64,000 bases of DNA, from contig DAOSNS010000005.1 in the NCBI GenBank assembly GCA_035373625.1, positions 62,001 to 126,000 on the forward strand. Direction: 5' to 3'. A program made the position numbers and the translations under genes. This DNA is from DSWT01 sp035373625. GTDB taxonomy: Bacteria > Chloroflexota > Anaerolineae > B4-G1 > SLSP01. The notes beneath the pieces were generated by a model. That model worked only from the letters and a program-made list of their open reading frames with translations. It did not search any database and was not told where the DNA came from. Positions 27,329-35,617 of the stretch are shown here, one piece after another (the first letter of the stretch is position 1; every line of letters starts with the position of its first letter).

Positions 27329-28495
27329 TTGAACGGCGTATCGGAGACTTCGACGGATGAATTTTTGCATCTGTGCCTGAGAGCACGATGGGATGCGACG
27401 GCGCTGGACGAAGCGCGCGCGTTGAGCCAACGAGACGACTTCGCGTGGGATGCCGTCCGCAAGGTTGTGGAGCGTGAGGGCATTGCGCCGCTATTGTACG
27501 CCATCGCGCGCGGGCGATCCCTGCTCCCTGCCAACCTCGAAGAAGCCTGGCGCCTGGCCTACTTCACCAACGCCCGGCGCAATCTGTTGTTATTCCACGA
27601 GCTAGAGCGCGTCCTCGGGCAGCTCGCAGCGCGCGGTATTCCCGCCATCGTCCTCAAGGGCGCGGCGCTGGCCGGGAGCATCTACGGCAACCCCGCCGTC
27701 CGCCCGATGTGCGACGTGGATGTGCTGGTACACCAGGAGGACGCGCCGACAGCCCTGCGCGTGCTCACCGACATCGGGTACACGACGCCGCAGGCCGAAG
27801 CCCGCGCCGGCGACACGCTCGCTTACGAGAACGAGGTGCTGCTCCGCAAACCCGGCGCACAGGAGATGACCCTGGAGATCCACTGGAGCCTGTTCGATTC
27901 ACCCTACTACCAGCATCGCCTGGCGTTGAACTGGTTCTGGGAAACGGCGGTGCCGCTGCGCATCGAGACGCTAACCACACGCATGCTCGGTCCGGAAGCG
28001 CTGTTGCTGCACCTGTGTGGGCATCTGCTGCTGCACCACGGGAGCGACGCACCCCGTATGCTCTGGCTGCACGACATCGCCGAGGCGCTCATCGCCTACC
28101 GGGACACGCTCAATTGGGACGGCCTGCTATCTCAAGCGCAGGCCCTCGATCTGACACTGCCGGTGCGCCAATTGCTGCTACGTGTGAGCGAGGACTGGCG
28201 CATCCCCATCCCCGAAACGGCGCTGGCGCGCCTGCAGTCCCTGGTCCCTTCCGCGCAAGAAGCGCGGGTGTTCGCAGACCTCACTGCGCCCCATCGCCCG
28301 GTCATCCGGCGTTTCTGGGCCGACCTGGCAAGCATGCCGGATTGGAAGACGCGTTTGAATTATGCCTGGCACAGCCTGTTCCCTACAGCGGCGTATATGC
28401 AACGGCGCTATGCAATATCCCATCCGTGGTTGACACCATTGTACTATCCGTACCGCTGGTGGGTGGGGATCAGGGGGGTGGTGCAAAAGCGATGA
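27329..28495 (+). CDS. NTP_transf_5 nucleotidyltransferase-fold protein
   Basis: 388 residues. The family signature is clear: GIPAIVLKGAALAG (about 103-116), IYGNPAVRPMCDVDVLVHQED with the D-x-D metal pair, then LEIHWSLFDSPYY and a helical C-terminal half with LLLHLCGHLLLHHG. Such proteins are minimal nucleotidyltransferases of unknown substrate, often found in peptide-modification or capsule clusters. The only usable start is TTG at 27329; there is no in-frame ATG or GTG behind the preceding stop. The start region lies inside a CAACGGATGAAACGAGTTTGAACGG repeat and has no convincing ribosome site, so the first dozen residues are uncertain. Confidence 0.82.
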   Translation: MNGVSETSTDEFLHLCLRARWDATALDEARALSQRDDFAWDAVRKVVEREGIAPLLYAIARGRSLLPANLEEAWRLAYFTNARRNLLLFHELERVLGQLAARGIPAIVLKGAALAGSIYGNPAVRPMCDVDVLVHQEDAPTALRVLTDIGYTTPQAEARAGDTLAYENEVLLRKPGAQEMTLEIHWSLFDSPYYQHRLALNWFWETAVPLRIETLTTRMLGPEALLLHLCGHLLLHHGSDAPRMLWLHDIAEALIAYRDTLNWDGLLSQAQALDLTLPVRQLLLRVSEDWRIPIPETALARLQSLVPSAQEARVFADLTAPHRPVIRRFWADLASMPDWKTRLNYAWHSLFPTAAYMQRRYAISHPWLTPLYYPYRWWVGIRGVVQKR

Positions 28496-28540
28496 GGAGG
28501 CCGGCTGAAGCCGGATTGCACGAGCGCGGGCCTTGGCCAT

Positions 28541-28573
28541 CAAAACGGGCGGTGTGTTGGACACACCGCCCGT
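28541..28573 (-). terminator. Terminator hairpin for the minus-strand secreted-protein gene
   Basis: ACGGGCGGTGTGT (28545-28557), loop TGG, ACACACCGCCCGT (28561-28573). On the minus strand the stem is followed by TTTTGATGG. It sits between convergent genes. Confidence 0.75.
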
Positions 28574-28605
28574 TGATGTTGAGAAATGCGCTTCAGAAGC
28601 CGCGC

Positions 28606-30966
28606 TTACTCGATGCAAACCTCGCTGCGGTAAGAACCTTCGGGTTCCGAGGGCACGATGCCGGCCGGCAGGCCGATGGTCGTATGGCTGAGGCCGCGGT
28701 TGGTAAAGTTCTGCACCTGGAAGGTCAACGTCAGCGTGCCGTCGCCGTTATCTTCCGCTCCGGCGAAGTAGAAGCCGAAGTAGCCGTTCTCATCCTTCAC
28801 CGGCTCGCCAGTGCCCACCGGTGAGGTAAAGTCCGCTTCGAGGGTGACGACGCCCACCATAGTGGCGGCCTTCGCCTCCATCTGAATCGCCGTGAACGAC
28901 GCGGCCTCCGCTGCAGTGAGGGTGATCTTGAACTCGTCTGTCAAGCCGTTCTTGATCTCCGTCCCCGACTGATACTCGAACTTGATGCCGTAGAAAGGAT
29001 TGTTGGTCATCTTCTCGATCCCGTAGTTGTTCATGCGCAGGTCGCAGGTGTTCGGATCGGGCGTGGGCACGGGCGTGGGCATAGGCGGTTCGGGCGGCAC
29101 GGGCGCCTTGGGCATATCCTTGTGCTTGGGCGGCTGCTTATCGGGCGGGATGACCACCGTGTAGTCCGAACAAACGCTGCTGCTGGCATCCTCGCCGAGC
29201 AAACCGTTGTTGATCTGATCGCCGATGTCCTTGGCGCGTTCCAGGAGTGGGTCGTTGGGATCTGTGGCGTTGAGGATGATGGTCTGCGCCTCTTTGAGCG
29301 CGTCCATCAGCGTGCCCTCGAAGACACCGCCGGCCACGTTGAGCCGCACCACCGTCGTCGGGCCGACCTTGCCGGAGCCGAGGTTGAGCCACGTGGCCAG
29401 GTTCTGTTGCAGGGCACGCGCCATCATAGATTGCCAGTCGCCCGGATATCCCTTCTTATTACGTTGCAGGATCTGCTCTGCCTGCTCCAGCGTCAGCGGG
29501 ACGGCGTCGGCGATCGGTTCGGGATTCATCAGATTGGCATTGAGGCCGCTGCGGTAGAGCGGGCTGGCGAGCGCGACGTTCTTGAGCGCCCATTCCAGGG
29601 TCTCGCGGCTTTCCTGCACCCCGTTGGTGCGCCCGGAAAGGATCTTGCTCACGTTGTTCTTCCAGTAGCCGATCGTGCGCGGGCAGTTGCCTTCGGGCCA
29701 AGGGGTGGGACCGCAGCCATCTTCAGAATCGCAGATTTCGTAATTGGTGCGGATGAAGACCAGGTTGTGCAGGTCCAAGCCAACGATGTGGAACGTGTAT
29801 CGCCCGGCCGGGAGTTCGCCGTCGCGAAGCTGATCTGGTTGCATAGCAGGGTCGGTACCGATAGAGAATCGCTCCCATTCCTCTGTGCCCGAGGGGTCAT
29901 CATCTACAAAGATGGGCGTTCCATGGGGGTCAATGATTTCGTACCAGACGGCTGGGTCGCGACGATAAAAGTTGTTTGGTGTATTATCTGGGGGAGCACC
30001 AATACCACCGGCTCTTTCAGGGACCGTCACACTTGGGTCAGCCCATTGAGGTATGCCTTCCGTGTTCAAATCGTCAGTATCCTGAGCCACAGTAGCTGAA
30101 GTACCACGATCAAAATCCCCATCCCAGATCGCAAGAAAGGTGGTGTTATTAGGCAAATAGAAGTGGAAATTCCATTCGCCAGTGTAGGTAGAAGGTCCTA
30201 GATTTCGTAACCCCCCCTGGTTCTCAGGATGCAAAGTATAAAGATCATTAAGTGTTACCAACTGTCCGACGATAGCAAAACTGGAATTCGTCAAGTCATC
30301 TTGCCCTTCGCCAATATCATTACGTCCTGTGCTTAAATAAGCATTCGAGCGCAACTTGAATGCATTTCCACCGGAGGCATTGGTGGGTTGTGTTATCTCA
30401 AGGCGGTAAAAATAGTGCCCACTTGGCGCTTTAGCTCCATCCTGATTGCTAATACTAACTGAATACCAGGCATTGTTGGGCATAGCGTTCGACGAAGCTG
30501 TCCAGAAAGGCGTCCCCGGCCCACCGTTATTCTTCAACGGATCAAAGAAGAGGCTATATGTGGTTTCAGTCTGTACATCGTCCCAGTTGCCATTCCGGTA
30601 ATTCATATTCCCATTATTGTCTTTGCCCGCATCACCATCAAAAATATCCAACGTGAAAGATGTATAATCCGCTGGTACCGCAATCCATACTACAATCTTA
30701 GCCCCCGCAAAGGTCGCCATATCCTGTCCTGAGATAAGAAGGAACTTACCATCATTTTCCACACATGTGGGCAGACATGTGTAGCCATCTGCTGGCGCAG
30801 GATAAGGCTCCGGGGTCGGCGGCAGGATCACCGTGCCTGCTCCGGGGATCAAATCCCACCAATTCACAAGTTGTCCCACAATGGCGATAACCAGCACCAA
30901 TGCCAAAACGCCGGCCACCGTTCTTTTGCCGGTCTTGCTGTTGAACCAACGACTGATCTTAGACAT
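28606..30966 (-). CDS. Large secreted or membrane-anchored protein with a GYWKNN-type domain
   Basis: 786 residues, function unknown. The N-terminus KTGKRTVAGVLALVLVIAIVG is one hydrophobic helix after a basic segment, acting as an uncleaved anchor or signal. A Pro-rich stalk (ILPPTPEPYPAP) follows. Residues about 60-415 form an extracellular beta-rich part with repeated DGDxGKDNN-like and WDGDFDRGTS acidic loops that could bind calcium. Then comes CPRTIGYWKNNVSKILSG, a motif seen at the start of a small helical module in many bacterial surface proteins. A Pro/Lys linker (KHKDMPKAPVPPEPPMPTP) leads to a final Cys-containing beta domain. AGGAG lies 6 nt from the ATG. It probably belongs with the surface layer or appendages. 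Confidence 0.75.
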   Translation of the reverse strand: MSKISRWFNSKTGKRTVAGVLALVLVIAIVGQLVNWWDLIPGAGTVILPPTPEPYPAPADGYTCLPTCVENDGKFLLISGQDMATFAGAKIVVWIAVPADYTSFTLDIFDGDAGKDNNGNMNYRNGNWDDVQTETTYSLFFDPLKNNGGPGTPFWTASSNAMPNNAWYSVSISNQDGAKAPSGHYFYRLEITQPTNASGGNAFKLRSNAYLSTGRNDIGEGQDDLTNSSFAIVGQLVTLNDLYTLHPENQGGLRNLGPSTYTGEWNFHFYLPNNTTFLAIWDGDFDRGTSATVAQDTDDLNTEGIPQWADPSVTVPERAGGIGAPPDNTPNNFYRRDPAVWYEIIDPHGTPIFVDDDPSGTEEWERFSIGTDPAMQPDQLRDGELPAGRYTFHIVGLDLHNLVFIRTNYEICDSEDGCGPTPWPEGNCPRTIGYWKNNVSKILSGRTNGVQESRETLEWALKNVALASPLYRSGLNANLMNPEPIADAVPLTLEQAEQILQRNKKGYPGDWQSMMARALQQNLATWLNLGSGKVGPTTVVRLNVAGGVFEGTLMDALKEAQTIILNATDPNDPLLERAKDIGDQINNGLLGEDASSSVCSDYTVVIPPDKQPPKHKDMPKAPVPPEPPMPTPVPTPDPNTCDLRMNNYGIEKMTNNPFYGIKFEYQSGTEIKNGLTDEFKITLTAAEAASFTAIQMEAKAATMVGVVTLEADFTSPVGTGEPVKDENGYFGFYFAGAEDNGDGTLTLTFQVQNFTNRGLSHTTIGLPAGIVPSEPEGSYRSEVCIE

Positions 30967-31071
30967 CTTCCTGCTCCTTTCCTGAACAAAGATTAAAGTT
31001 TCTGCATTGCATCCGTTCTACTCCCATAGTCGCCACGATGGGGCAGTATAGGTCGCGAGTATTCAGGATTT

Positions 31072-31146
31072 TCTTGCCACGAATTTCACGAATTAACACA
31101 AATTTTCTCTTGTTTATCCTTTCATGAAATTCGTGCAATTCGGGGC
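31072..31146. repeat. CACGAATT inverted-repeat island
   Basis: GCCACGAATTTCACGAATTAACACAAATTT is mirrored by GAAATTCGTGCAATTCG about 40 nt later. Same family as 10081-10137. Directly downstream of the small membrane protein gene on the minus strand. Confidence 0.55.
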
Positions 31147-31152
31147 TAAAAA

Positions 31153-31548
31153 CTAATGCCGGTGTTTGTGAACGATCCAAGCGATGACGATGGCGATAAC
31201 CGCAAGAGCTACCAGGGCCGCCGCGACGGTTTCTGTCTTGCCCACCACCGTTCCCGCGACGGGCACGCCGTTGGAGGGCACAGCTAACGCGGCGACCACC
31301 GCAACGAGCGCAAGCGCGGCGACGGAGGCCCAGGCACGCTGATACGCCGGCATCCGCAGCAGCCTGCGCACGCGCTGCCCCAGTGTCAACGGCCGTCGCT
31401 CCCATGCCGCCGCGACTTGCTTCCGTACCTGACGGCGCAGGCTCTCCGGCGGCGGCTGCGGCGCAATCGTCCGGGCCAACAATGTTTCCACTCGCGCGGT
31501 ATTCTCGTCGCGTGTGTTCTGGTTGGTTTCCCTTTCTAGATCGTTCAT
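31153..31548 (-). CDS. Small two-helix membrane protein, possible anti-sigma partner
   Basis: 131 residues starting at 31548 behind GAGGAGATC. The first 60 residues are charged and cytosolic-looking (NDLERETNQNTRDENTARVETLL). Two hydrophobic helices follow at about 75-92 (AWASVAALALVAVVAALAV) and 106-125 (VAAALVALAVIAIVIAWIV), and the tail HKHRH is basic. No zinc-binding H-x3-C-x2-C motif of ZAS anti-sigma factors is present. It lies downstream of the ECF sigma gene, the usual place for an anti-sigma factor, so that role is a positional inference only. Confidence 0.6.
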   Translation of the reverse strand: MNDLERETNQNTRDENTARVETLLARTIAPQPPPESLRRQVRKQVAAAWERRPLTLGQRVRRLLRMPAYQRAWASVAALALVAVVAALAVPSNGVPVAGTVVGKTETVAAALVALAVIAIVIAWIVHKHRH

Positions 31549-31559
31549 GATCTCCTCGG

Positions 31560-32027
31560 AAAATAGTTGTAATTTGCTGCTGGCGCACACAAGCTGACAG
31601 CTTGCGCTACATTTTCATCCACCCGCTGCCGCGGCTCGGTCTGGAGACCACCCACAGCTAAAACAAAAAATCCGTTAAAATCCGTTTAATCCGTTGACAA
31701 CCCTCTCTCTCCTAGAAAATAGTTGTAATTTGCTGCTGGCGCACACAAGCTGACAGCTTGCGCTACATTTTCATCCACCCGCTGCCGCGGCTCGGTCTGG
31801 AGACCACCCACAGCTAAAACAAAAAATCCGTTAAAATCCGTTTAATCCGTTGACAACCCTCTCTCTCCTAGAAAATAGTTGTAATTTGCTGCTGGCGCAC
31901 ACAAGCTGACAGCTTGCGCTACATTTTCATCCACCCGCTGCCGCGGCTCGGTCTGGAGACCACCCACAGCTAAAACAAAAAATCCGTTAAAATCCGTTTA
32001 ATCCGTTGACAACCCTCTCTCTCCCAG
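31560..32027. repeat. Three tandem copies of a 156-bp unit
   Basis: Units start at 31560, 31716 and 31872 and appear identical by eye apart from the last junction. Each unit contains the final codons and stop of the sigma gene (minus strand), the TCCGTTAAAATCCGTTTAATCCG element, a CAAGCTGACAGCTTG palindrome and the stretch that precedes the partner gene's ribosome site. The gap 31549-31997 is therefore entirely repeat. Confidence 0.92.
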
Positions 32028-32546
32028 CGTCTCAGCGATGGCAGCAATGGCACGGCGGTAACGGGATTTGGCCGCTTCCAGCGAGAGTCCCAGCACATTG
32101 GCGATGTCCTGGAAGGGCAAGCCTTCGGCAAAGCGCAACAAGAGCACCTCCTGATAATGGGGGGGCAACTTCTGCAACGCCATCCGCACCACCGCCTGGT
32201 CCTGCCAGGCCGTTTGCTCCGCCACGTCGGTGATTTCCGGATCGAGTTCCACCGTCTCCGGCTGGCGGCCACGCTTGCGGTAGAAATCCACGGCCTTGTG
32301 TCGCGCGATGGCAGAGATCCAGGTGCGGAAGGCCGCCGCCGCCCGGTAATGCCGGATGGCCCCCACCGCCGCGATGAAGACTTCCTGCGTCACATCGTCC
32401 ACCGCATCGGGCGGCAGCAGTGCGCGCAGGCGGTTGTAGACGACGGGCAGGTAGCGGTCGCAGAGGACATCGAAGGCCAACCGGTCTCCGTCCCGCGCCA
32501 GGAGCGCCAGTTCCTCATCGGGCAGTGTGTTGAAGTTTACGCTCAT
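31998..32546 (-). CDS. ECF-type RNA polymerase sigma factor
   Basis: 182 residues. Region 2 is LAFDVLCDRYLPVVYNRL through DAVDDVTQEVFIAAV and RTWISAIARHKAVDFYRKR (about residues 20-93). Region 4 is LPPHYQEVLLLRFAEGLPFQDIANVLGLSLEAAKSRYRRA, with the helix-turn-helix at ANVLGLS. Length and domain order are typical. The last residues RGLSTD and the stop come from the dispersed TCAACGGATTAA repeat. The ATG at 32546 has only a poor AAAG site. In-frame codons further upstream are made of a GGGTTGTG repeat and are unlikely to be coding. It probably controls an envelope or stress regulon with the membrane protein behind it. Confidence 0.9.
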   Translation of the reverse strand: MSVNFNTLPDEELALLARDGDRLAFDVLCDRYLPVVYNRLRALLPPDAVDDVTQEVFIAAVGAIRHYRAAAAFRTWISAIARHKAVDFYRKRGRQPETVELDPEITDVAEQTAWQDQAVVRMALQKLPPHYQEVLLLRFAEGLPFQDIANVLGLSLEAAKSRYRRAIAAIAETLGERGLSTD

Positions 32547-32759
32547 CTTTATAGTCGTCAGAAAGGGCGAGAAAGGGTTGTGGGTTAAGGGCTGTGGGTT
32601 GTGAACCAAAGGTTACGCGTTTATGGATGCCACGAATTTTTCCTGAGAATCCGTGTAACCCGTACAATCCTTGTAATCCATGCTCATCCGTGGTTCCGTG
32701 GTCATCCGCAGTCTCCTGTCCAAAGCCACAAACTATGCCACTACTATATTACGATAATC

Positions 32760-32790
32760 TACGAATGCAAAACTTACAAAAGTGTTACGT
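32760..32790 (-). promoter_or_regulatory. Candidate ECF-type promoter upstream of the sigma gene
   Basis: On the minus strand GTAACACTTT is followed about 20 nt later by CGTA, resembling AAC/CGT-type ECF promoters and suggesting autoregulation. Spacing is slightly long. The 437-nt region 32547-32983 also contains a GGGTTGTG repeat (32568-32605), a CACGAATT remnant (32627-32700) and an ACCGGTTAAAGCCGGT hairpin (about 32855-32870). Confidence 0.3.
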
Positions 32791-32918
32791 TAGTGTGTTA
32801 ACGGTGAAATGGGGTCTGAAGGCTGTAAAATGCTAAGGAGAGGGCAAGGGAGAAACCGGTTAAAGCCGGTAGGCACATGGAGAGGTACAGAACCCAACCA
32901 TACAATGTGGATATAATT

Positions 32919-32947
32919 TTCACATAATCAGTATTTTACAGTATAAT
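32919..32947 (+). promoter_or_regulatory. Sigma-70 promoter
   Basis: TTCACA (32919-32924), 17-nt spacer, TATAAT (32942-32947). It drives the AT-rich GT-C gene. Confidence 0.7.
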
Positions 32948-32983
32948 AAAGTATCTCATGAACTAAGGATTTTGATTGTCTTT

Positions 32984-34606
32984 ATGCGAAATGACATTCA
33001 GACAGCACCTCATTTTGTTGACATCATCCTAAGTTGGTTGACTAATAGACCATCCCATTATTGGCGAGCATCAGCACTTATTATACTGACTTTCTTTTTT
33101 ATATTTGAAGGAATCCAGAGCAGTATCGTCATTGATGGCAAACGCTACTTTGCTCTCAATGATGACCAAATGATTTCTATGCGTTATGCGCGTAACCTTG
33201 CCGAAGGTCACGGGTTGGTATGGAACCCTGGTGAACGAGTAGAAGGATATACAAATCCCTTATGGACATTGGGTATGGCCGCGATCCACATATTACCCAT
33301 AGAAGATGCCAAAACGGCGATGGTCATCAAAATGATCAACTGGGTATTAGCTTATGCGGTCTTGCTTCTCAGCGAGAGGTTATTATGTTTCTTCCAACCC
33401 AAACCCGGCCTGGCTTTGCCGGCACTATTTTTTATACTATCAACATGTCTTGATCTTATTTTTTGGGCAACAAATGGATTTGAGACAACACTTCTTACCG
33501 TTATCTTTTTATTCACCATCATGCGTATTTTAGAAGAATCACGGACAGGAAAAATCAAGCCAGGAACCTGTCTCCTTGTCGGACTATTGCCTTTGGTGCG
33601 CAGCGATGCTTATCCAATATGGCTGGCCGTTATACTGTTAGCATTTGGAATATCCCGAGATCGCCGCCATACAGCAAAAGTATTGAGCCTGGCGTTCGTC
33701 TTTCCACTGATACATCTCATGTATCGGCGTTGGTACTATGGAGATTGGCTGCCAAATACCTACTACTTGAAAGTAGCCGGGCTACAGGGACGTTTTAATA
33801 TGGGAATAGCCTATCTCGGCGTATTTTTGAAACACTATGGTGTGGCATTAGCTGTAGCCTTTTTTGCACTTCTTACTACTTCCGAAGCAAGTCGCCGATG
33901 GTTATGGATAGGGTTGATCATCAATTGTGGCTATATCGTTTTCGTAGGTGGCGATATGTTTATAAACTACTCACGTTTTTTGGCACACTTTATTCCTATC
34001 GTCCTTGTACTGGCTGTAGCGGGCCTACTCGAAATTACACAGGCCAATACTCGTGCATCTTTTTTGTTACTGGGTATGTTGTCGCTCTCTGTTTTCATGC
34101 AGATCGGAGTTCATGATCTAAAAAAGTTGACCCCCCCAGCGACTGAGTCCGGCATTGTTACCGGCGTCTTGATCAATCGGTATACGCGACCCGAAGCCAA
34201 AGTAGCTGTATTCTTTGCAGGGCGTATTTCCTATTTCTGCCGACGTTATGCGATTGATTTATTAGGCAAATCCGATGCCTACGTTGCTCATCAAGCACCA
34301 TATTTTCAGATCAACTATGGTGGTTATATCGGCCACAATAAACTCGATCCTGATTACAGCTTTGCATTGAAACCCGACCTCTTCGTTACCCCCCATCCTC
34401 ATTCAGTAATAGCCTCGTATAACTTGACAAATGACCGAACGGACTACCTTCTGGCCTTCCTCCGAACAACAACCTTTCAGAAAGACTATTTACCTAATCC
34501 TATTCAGGTACCCTACTTGCTCAACAATACATCTGTGTATGTTTACAATGCGTCACCAGAGTTTGAACGCCTGTCTTTATGGCGAGAACCACAACTGTCT
34601 AAATGA
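32984..34606 (+). CDS. GT-C membrane glycosyltransferase (AftB/ArnT-like)
   Basis: About 540 residues with 10-12 hydrophobic helices. The N-terminal external loop reads ALNDDQMISMRYARNLAEGHG then WNPGERVEGYTNPLWTLGM. This is the DD-containing catalytic loop and EGYTN motif of the arabinofuranosyl/mannosyl GT-C group that uses polyprenyl-phosphate sugars outside the membrane. I favour the ATG at 32984; a TTG at 32972 is too close to the AAGGA at 32965. The gene is much AT-richer than its surroundings (one sampled 60-nt line is 35 percent GC, against 68 percent in a sampled line of the radical SAM gene near 36421) and has its own promoter, which suggests acquisition by transfer. Confidence 0.82.
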   Translation: MRNDIQTAPHFVDIILSWLTNRPSHYWRASALIILTFFFIFEGIQSSIVIDGKRYFALNDDQMISMRYARNLAEGHGLVWNPGERVEGYTNPLWTLGMAAIHILPIEDAKTAMVIKMINWVLAYAVLLLSERLLCFFQPKPGLALPALFFILSTCLDLIFWATNGFETTLLTVIFLFTIMRILEESRTGKIKPGTCLLVGLLPLVRSDAYPIWLAVILLAFGISRDRRHTAKVLSLAFVFPLIHLMYRRWYYGDWLPNTYYLKVAGLQGRFNMGIAYLGVFLKHYGVALAVAFFALLTTSEASRRWLWIGLIINCGYIVFVGGDMFINYSRFLAHFIPIVLVLAVAGLLEITQANTRASFLLLGMLSLSVFMQIGVHDLKKLTPPATESGIVTGVLINRYTRPEAKVAVFFAGRISYFCRRYAIDLLGKSDAYVAHQAPYFQINYGGYIGHNKLDPDYSFALKPDLFVTPHPHSVIASYNLTNDRTDYLLAFLRTTTFQKDYLPNPIQVPYLLNNTSVYVYNASPEFERLSLWREPQLSK

Positions 34607-34633
34607 TCCCCAAAGTCTACCAATGCGTCTACA

Positions 34634-34663
34634 CAAAAAACGGGTAATCCAAGTATTACCCGT
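34634..34663 (-). terminator. Terminator of the RiPP-like operon
   Basis: On the minus strand ACGGGTAAT, a 6-nt loop, ATTACCCGT and then TTTTTTGTGT. It lies 21 nt after the S26 peptidase stop. Confidence 0.8.
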
Positions 34664-34683
34664 GATTACACTCACATATTCTA

Positions 34684-35289
34684 CTAAGAGCAAAGCGGTT
34701 CAAGCACAAGATCATAAGGTTTTTTACACCAATAAAATTGATCGTGTGGTCGCCAAACTGCGACTGTCTTTCCGCCAGAAAGATATTTGATTATCACACC
34801 TTGATCTGTTACCACCTCAACCTTGGTGATAGAAGGGCGCCAAAAATAACGCACAACAGCACTGGATCGTAATTGTACATAAGGTAGGCGACTTATCTGC
34901 AGACATCGCCGCCATAAACTTAGAAGACCCAGCCACACTCCCCCACGCCATCCACCCCAAACAGGATATAAGCGACCACCTCGCTGAATCCAGACAACAC
35001 GTCCAATGAAGTGTGCGTCTTGAACCCGATAAGCATCTGGATGTAAACATGCGTCGCCTTGTGTAACAAACCCGTCTGCAGTTTGTCTCACCACACGATG
35101 CACGGTCACACCGGATAGGCTATCGCGCTTGACGGGACGAAAGACAATCACGTCGCCACGACGCACCATCCTCAGCGGCAACGGCTCAACTACCAGCACA
35201 TCTCCGACGCGAAATGTACCTTCCATGCTGCCACCCCGGTAGATAAATATCTGGGGTTCACAAGACAGGTTCAGTTTTTTTGAGGACAA
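34684..35289 (-). CDS. S26-type (SipW-like) signal peptidase / processing protease
   Basis: 201 residues. The catalytic serine is in YRGGSMEGTFRVGDVLVVEP (about residues 18-37), followed by RRGDVIVFRP and the second-dyad region SGVTVHRVVRQTADGFVTQGDA. The dyad residue is His (VHRVV), as in the SipW/archaeal Ser-His subgroup, not Lys. There is no N-terminal membrane anchor, so it is not a housekeeping Lep. A hydrophobic segment GGVWLGLLSLW follows later. The first in-frame ATG is after the serine, so the start must be TTG at 35289 or an ATT at 35301 that has GGAGG at ideal distance. It is last in the radical SAM cassette, right behind the peptide gene, and may cleave the modified precursor. 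Confidence 0.75.
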   Translation of the reverse strand: MSSKKLNLSCEPQIFIYRGGSMEGTFRVGDVLVVEPLPLRMVRRGDVIVFRPVKRDSLSGVTVHRVVRQTADGFVTQGDACLHPDAYRVQDAHFIGRVVWIQRGGRLYPVWGGWRGGVWLGLLSLWRRCLQISRLPYVQLRSSAVVRYFWRPSITKVEVVTDQGVIIKYLSGGKTVAVWRPHDQFYWCKKPYDLVLEPLCS

Positions 35290-35357
35290 TACACTAAAAA
35301 TTTTTGCACCTCCAGAAATTCAGTACGCTTTCCCTAGCATACATGACAAAAACTCCG

Positions 35358-35558
35358 TCAATAAGAAGTGCTGTCCGGAGAGAATCCATTACTGGCACAC
35401 CCACCAGCCCCATTCCCATTATTACAAACGCCCGTTGCTTCAGTTCCATCCGTACAGCTAGCTGAGCCGTAGGCGACAGTAACGGATCCAAGGTCCAGGA
35501 CCATTGGTTTAACATAATCAATCTTATTACTAACCAACTGACTTCGTTCGCTATCCAT
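35358..35558 (-). CDS. Candidate RiPP precursor peptide (Cys/Gly/Asn-rich)
   Basis: 66 residues behind a strong AAGGAGAGTT ribosome site. The leader part carries Y15-V-K-P18 followed by MVLDLGS, the YxxP-type motif that RiPP recognition elements such as PqqD bind in several peptide classes. The C-terminal core is rich in G, N, S and T with three cysteines at 35, 45 and 54, ending FSPDSTSY. It sits between the HPr-kinase-like gene and the S26 peptidase on the same strand, with two radical SAM/SPASM genes and two PqqD genes upstream. The precursor role is inferred from composition and context. Product class unknown. Confidence 0.72.
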   Translation of the reverse strand: MDSERSQLVSNKIDYVKPMVLDLGSVTVAYGSASCTDGTEATGVCNNGNGAGGCASNGFSPDSTSY

Positions 35559-35617
35559 AACTCTCCTTTACATTACAATAAACAAAATCAATCATTCTTA
35601 AGTGTTCAAAACTTGCA

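Noticed and set aside
31560..32027. CRISPR array
   Set aside because: The 156-bp units are contiguous and identical with no unique spacers and no cas genes.
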